In this document: in pieces, positions 60,570-64,000 of the stretch
Layout of the letters: each line of letters starts with the position of its first letter
Numbering within the stretch: position 1 is the stretch's first letter
From: Larimichthys crocea
Lineage: Eukaryota > Chordata > Actinopteri > Sciaenidae
Assembly (NCBI RefSeq): GCF_000972845.2
Contig: NC_040032.1
Span: 3,739,073 to 3,803,072, forward strand
Direction: 5' to 3'
Length of the DNA stretch: 64,000 nucleotides
Position numbers and translations under genes: made by a program
The notes under the pieces: generated by a model
Told to the model about the DNA's origin: nothing
The model's database searches: none
Seen by the model: the letters and a program-made list of their open reading frames with translations, nothing else

Positions 60570-63500
60570 CTGCACACACACTCATACAAACAGAGTTTTC
60601 TTCTGGTCCAGCTCATCTTTGCAGGAGAATCTTCTATAAAAAAAAGCTAATCTACAAAGAGAGAAAGGGGTCGGTTGCATCCGCCACTATCTGCATTCAG
60701 TTAGGGCCACTGGAGCTGTATAGTTATTTCTCTGGAGTGTAAAGGACTGCCTGCTTTCATTTGTTGGTGATATTTGGATTAAGGTGGCTCTAGCTCAAAT
60801 TCAAGAGGTCACTAGTGTGGGTGGTGCTGCATAACAAAATAGCAATGAAATGTGAAGTGTTGATTGTGGAAGGGTGAAGCTCGGGTTATTATTCAGCTGT
60901 TTTCATTATTGCCAGAGCTCAGTTCAGACTCACAGTGTGGCATAATCACATGTGAGTTACTGTAATATTAACTAGCTATATACGATTGCAGTACAGCTTT
61001 GTTTTACCAGGCTGTATGTAAATCAGTCAAGGGGGGCTTTAGTAATGCACGTGAAGCTATTTCTGCTCATTATCACAGTCTCGTGTAAATCCTTCACCCA
61101 CACGATCACTGCTCTCTTATCCATGGAGATCAGGCAGTAGTTGCATTGATCAGATAGAAGCTACAATATATGATATCCTCTGTAAGTTATGTGTTTAAAT
61201 GTACTAATACTGGAGCCTTTTTATTTCTTTCACTTTATACGTGCCTGGAAGAACACTAACCATTTTCTGTGCGTTCTCTTAAACGTTGAAATTCCTTTAT
61301 TTATTTATTTCGTCAGCAGTCTGAAGTTCACTACAGGGGGACTTCTTTAGTCACAAATAAAATCCAATTTAATTCATAAATCGTCATGCCAACAAGGAGA
61401 GTTGTCTTCATCTTAAGCTTGTTGGTACGCAGCCATTTGAGTTAAAATTAACTCAACTGTAAATTCCACCACACCATCTGCAGCAAACATGTTTGGTGCA
61501 GTATGTAACCACAATAAATCACAGTGACAACCTGTGGTTGTACTGGTTCTTTGCACCGGCAAGCCAGCTACAGGGTCTAGCGCTAGTGGGACTTTCAGTC
61601 ATCCCTGAGGCGCTATGTGTTGTGTGTATTACCTTCTTTTCCCTTCCTTACATTCCAGTGTTTTGCACATATTCACATAAACCTGTACAGAAACACACAT
61701 GCAAAGTATATTGCATGTCATTTCCCATTCATACATAGGCCCTTAAGGCCACCAGTCTGCTACTTTCCTACAAGTCTGTCAGGGTCTGCTTTCTCGCTTA
61801 CAGTCCCTATCAATTAAAAAGGAACAGTTAAGAGAGTGTCACTAAGAGGGTTAGTCACACAGAGCTATCCCAATGCCTGCCAACACTGTCATGTCATCTG
61901 ACTTGACTCAGCTCAGGCTGCAGGGCTTTTGCCTTTTTAGAGTAAGAGCAAGGCAGGGAATGAAAGGAGCTGAACCCACACAGTTGAAAAGCCCGGGAGT
62001 CACAAAGTGCAATTATAGTGTGCACATAAATGTACAACCAGGCATGTGCGTCTGTTTAGAGCATATGCCTGGGACAAATTAAACACAGAAACATACATAC
62101 ATGTGTCATAAACAGAGCTTTCTCCTTCAACCAGCATAACTCGCAGCAAGTGGCAAAACAGCATCCATAAAGGTGATGTATGACTGCAACATATTTTCAA
62201 CATCTTTTTATGCCATATAAACAGCATGATTTTATCTGTTGAAAGACATATTGCTTTGGCAGTAACAACGCCAGACTTCTGTTGTTCATATCTACTATCA
62301 ATAACAGCTACGCGCCATAAAGCACATATCAGTTTGTCATGTAGCTGCACTAGAAAGACAGAGAAACTGCCTAAAAAATTATACGTACTTTTAGTTTTTT
62401 AGTTTGGTCCATACCTGTCCACTAACATGAAGGGGAAGTGATTTATGACCTATACTGCAGCCAGCCACCAGGAGACGTAACAATATTTTGGATTCACTTT
62501 CGCAAGAACCGCCATAATCTTTATACACAGTCAGAGGTTCTGAGTCACAAACTGTTGTGACGTGCATAATGTGAGCCTTAATGAGATACAGCTGATAAAA
62601 TCTGCTGGTAGTGTTTTGTCAAATGATGAGAGTGATATTTGCTATCTAAAAACTGAGATGCTTGCGAATCTATGCTTTTCCAAGCTAGCAGCATGGCTCT
62701 AAGGGTGGCACTGTCTGTCAGTCGGTCAACCGTTTGGGTTCAGACTGAATGATCTCACCAAATATTTGAGAATTGCTAGTAATTTGATTTACATTTCGGT
62801 CTCGGATTAGCAAATATCAGAGTAAAAATGACTTGCCACAATGTTTTTATGTTGTACAGGCTGACAGCTAGAGGTGGAAATCACAAATAACTGATTTTGA
62901 GTCACTATGTTCAATTCAGCTCAAAGTTCATAAATATGGGCTTTGTTCATTTTTTTCCTGAAGCGAACATACATCTGAGAATAAAAGCATCACTGCTCAA
63001 ACACTGTATAGCAATGTTCAAAGGCAATTCACTATATACAATAGTAAGTGACACATCACTCCACACATGCCCCTTCAGTACTGATTCTGACTGTAGTGCA
63101 TTCTGTCTGTTGCTAGTCCAAATGGTCACGTTAAGTTCAGTACAAAACCAGCTCATAACAGCACTGTACAGTACATATAGTTAAAAGCACCACAGCCAAT
63201 TATTTATAACTAAGCTCTCAGATTGTAATTTTTTCTGTGGCTTTTAGTCTCTCTTAATAAGCTTTTAACGAGGAAGTAACCAACTGTGAATCGTGGCTGA
63301 CGTGACAACAGCACTCTCAATCACTAGTGAGGGGAGCTCCACTGCTAAAAGCTACTGATTGGGCAAGTGCCAAAAGTAATTCAGTGTAGTCAGTTCTCTT
63401 TGAAAATCCATACCGAACACGTCTACATTCAGCTCAAAGCACCACTGCGCCTGAGTAAAACCTGACAGACAGCTATCACATGTATACTAGTGTAATCTGT

Positions 63501-64000
63501 CTGGTAAATGTTAGAGATACACACTAGAAGTTAGTTTGTGTTTTCTTGCCTTCACTCAGGCTATAATTGACTGTGTACGGAAAGCACACACCTACAGGCT
63601 ATGAGTGCTGCAGCCCGTTGGCACTGTGGCGTGCTAGACACATCGCAAAACACTGAATGACAAACGGAGCCTGGCAGTGTTGCCTGGTGGTCTTGTATTG
63701 CAATTATAACTCAACTCCTGTATCAAGCCTGTGGCCACTGTGCTGACACATTTAGAAAAGCCATATGGTAAATAATTAGATCTCATAGTGTAAGAGCTTT
63801 GTGTGGTTGCTGAATAATATATGGTCTCTCAGGATAGCAAACACACATTAGATACATACTGCATCCATACTGCCCACACACCCACACACACATACTCACA
63901 CAAACATACAGAAGAAGAGCTGATAAAGAAAGGCAATAACATCTTCACCGTACAACCTATCTACCTTGTTTTATTGGGGTAGCTTTGAGTACTGAACCAT
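60570..64000. other. non-coding region, no gene recognised
   Basis: AT-rich sequence without recognised exons, RNA genes or complete mobile elements. Scattered short CA patches (for example 63875-63903) are the only structure noted. Confidence 0.45.

Overview
The window is nuclear DNA from a vertebrate, most likely a ray-finned (teleost) fish. The reasons are small protein-coding exons with GT-AG splice sites, many long CA/GT, GA/CT and AT microsatellites, and several dispersed repeats of kinds common in teleost genomes. There are no operons, no continuous long genes, and no rRNA, tRNA or CRISPR array that I can recognise.

The only gene identified with confidence lies on the minus strand. 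It is the 5' two thirds of a GABA-A receptor alpha subunit, best matched to gabra1. Seven coding exons can be placed to the base at 16136-16057, 11976-11864, 10862-10795, 8960-8740, 7253-7171, 5969-5826 and 5008-4856. Every junction has consensus GT-AG borders and all phases agree, giving 287 residues in one frame. The read covers the signal peptide, the GABA-binding extracellular domain with its Cys loop, membrane helix M1 and the start of M2. The exons for the rest of M2, M3, the cytoplasmic loop and M4 were not found and must lie beyond the left edge, so positions 1-4855 are intron 8. Upstream of the start codon are two candidate non-coding first exons (donors after 17738 and 18620) in a somewhat CpG-richer stretch of about 17.4-19.7 kb, with a 69-bp GT tract further upstream.

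From about 20 kb to the right edge no gene can be named. The region is AT-rich and reads as intergenic sequence or very long introns. It holds a roughly 1 kb one-sided pyrimidine tract (34.5-35.5 kb) and fragments of several dispersed repeats. One unnamed repeat occurs three times (36.1, 44.2 and 58.1 kb) and a second occurs twice (32.6 and 47.4 kb). A 655-bp TTAA-flanked, piggyBac-like miniature transposon sits inside an older repeat (42.15-42.81 kb). A 0.6 kb element has long inverted ends (44.75-45.35 kb). A roughly 1.07 kb hAT-like element (47.79-48.85 kb) carries a frameshifted BED zinc-finger remnant and a private minisatellite. A retroposon tail lies at 49.1-49.2 kb. Two short minus-strand open stretches with splice signals (57035-57145 and 54445-54612) could be exons of an unidentified gene, at low confidence.

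I found no credible new biological system. The most useful points for follow-up are the alternative gabra1 5' exons, one substitution in the receptor's conserved extracellular domain, the nested transposon, the BED-bearing hAT element and the repeated unclassified family.
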